Shown: piece after piece, positions 4,849 through 5,448 of the stretch
How positions within the stretch are numbered: position 1 is the first letter of the stretch
How the letters are laid out: each line of letters opens with the position of its first letter
DNA from: Thalassolituus sp.
GTDB lineage: Bacteria; Pseudomonadota; Gammaproteobacteria; Pseudomonadales; Oceanobacteraceae
Assembly: GCA_029212275.1 (NCBI GenBank)
Contig: JARGOI010000194.1
Span: forward strand, 1 to 5,448
DNA: 5,448 bases
Reading direction: 5' to 3'
Notes under the pieces: model-generated
The model's database searches: none
The model's input: only the letters and a program-made list of their open reading frames with translations
Told to the model about the DNA's origin: nothing
Translations under genes and position numbers: made by a program

Positions 4849-5448
4849 TTACAGAACGTTCTTTCTGTTCTTAAGTTGCTGCGCAATCGCTTTGTCGGTA
4901 CGCCATTTCCAAAAAGAGGCTAATACGGAGCCGGAAATGTTTTGCCAGATGCTAAACAGTACCCCAGGAACCGCCGCCATAGGACCAAAAAAGCTGTTCG
5001 CCAACGCGACACCTAAGCCCGAATTTTGCATCCCTACTTCAATGGCGATGGTACGCGCTTCAACCTCGGTATGGCCATTCCAGCGCGCTATGCTGTATCC
5101 CAACGCCAAGCCGCTGAGGTTATGTAATATGACCGCTGCCAGCAGAGAGTAACTGATGACACTCAATTCACTGGCGTTGATCGCCACAATGATCCCAATA
5201 ATTAACAAAATAGCAGCGCTTGCCACCGTGGGTAAGTAAGGTTGGATGCCTTGGCGTACGAAGGGCATCCAACGGTTGACAGCTACACCAGCGATTATGG
5301 GCAGAACGACGGTTTGTGCAATCATAATAAGCATGCCAAGTTGATCAACTTCAACGGTATCTTGGGTATAAAAACCTACCAGCATGGGTGTTAAAAAAAG
5401 TCCCCATAAAGTCGATACCGTGGTCAGTGTGACCGACAAAGCGACATC
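4849..5448 (-). CDS. BASS-family (bile acid:Na+ symporter-like) transporter, C-terminal part
   Basis: The frame runs from the right window edge (first codon GAT, 5448-5446) to TAA at 4851-4849, giving the last 199 residues; the N-terminal membrane segments and the start codon are outside the window. The opening DVALSVTLTTVSTL, with TP in LFLTPM, is characteristic of the family. About six hydrophobic segments are visible, near residues 4-24, 36-57, 74-92, 97-121, 131-154 and 157-180. The motif EVGMQNSGLG (137-146) matches the crossover Na+-binding region of bacterial ASBT homologues, where the equivalents of Glu137, Val138, Met140 and Gln141 ligate sodium, so sodium coupling is likely. Bacterial members move various organic anions (bile acids, pantoate, keto acids); the real substrate cannot be inferred here. 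The basic tail (KNRKNVL) is probably cytoplasmic. A TTG at 5439 is internal and not a start. Confidence 0.88.
   Translation of the reverse strand, partial: DVALSVTLTTVSTLWGLFLTPMLVGFYTQDTVEVDQLGMLIMIAQTVVLPIIAGVAVNRWMPFVRQGIQPYLPTVASAAILLIIGIIVAINASELSVISYSLLAAVILHNLSGLALGYSIARWNGHTEVEARTIAIEVGMQNSGLGVALANSFFGPMAAVPGVLFSIWQNISGSVLASFWKWRTDKAIAQQLKNRKNVL

Noticed and set aside
4892..5152. Plus-strand open frame opposite the transporter gene
   Set aside because: It is a shadow of the BASS transporter coding sequence with no recognisable features.

Overview
This window looks like chromosomal DNA from a marine-type gammaproteobacterium with moderate GC, probably of the Oceanospirillales/Alteromonadales kind. 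That placement is inferred from protein families and sequence style (RimK-related ATP-grasp ligase, HDOD protein, CspA-type cold shock protein, DUF1289 protein, BASS transporter); the genus cannot be fixed from the sequence alone. No mobile element, CRISPR array, rRNA or tRNA is visible, and the coding is ordinary and dense apart from two intergenic stretches near the right end.

Layout from left to right. (1) The 3' end of a plus-strand alpha-L-glutamate-ligase-like ATP-grasp gene (to 506) converges, with a 3-nt gap, on (2) a minus-strand HDOD signalling protein (510-1337). (3) Divergent from the HDOD gene across 132 bp is a two-gene plus-strand operon: a beta-hydroxyacid dehydrogenase best read as tartronate semialdehyde (2-hydroxy-3-oxopropionate) reductase (1470-2405), and a hydroxypyruvate isomerase (2398-3180) that overlaps it by 8 nt. 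(4) Convergent with the operon is a minus-strand DUF1289 protein (3205-3846) with a long disordered tail. (5) Next is a minus-strand cold shock protein (4098-4310) with a strong intrinsic terminator and a predicted leader of about 200 nt. (6) Last is a minus-strand, N-terminally cut BASS-family (bile acid:Na+ symporter-like) transporter (4849-5448).

How they work together. Only the reductase/isomerase pair forms a clear pathway unit: it would interconvert hydroxypyruvate, tartronate semialdehyde and glycerate, as in glyoxylate/allantoin catabolism, although no glyoxylate carboligase is next to it here. The other genes look like independent housekeeping or regulatory units.

The most unusual signal is in the DUF1289 protein. 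Besides its four-cysteine N-terminal domain it carries three Q-x-[D/E]-L-F pentapeptides, at the extreme N-terminus, after the domain, and as the last five residues. This is the form of the bacterial sliding-clamp (DnaN) binding motif. Its promoter is also odd: an extended -10 lies only about 10 nt from a GTG start with no Shine-Dalgarno, and it is bracketed by three copies of a 10-bp repeat.
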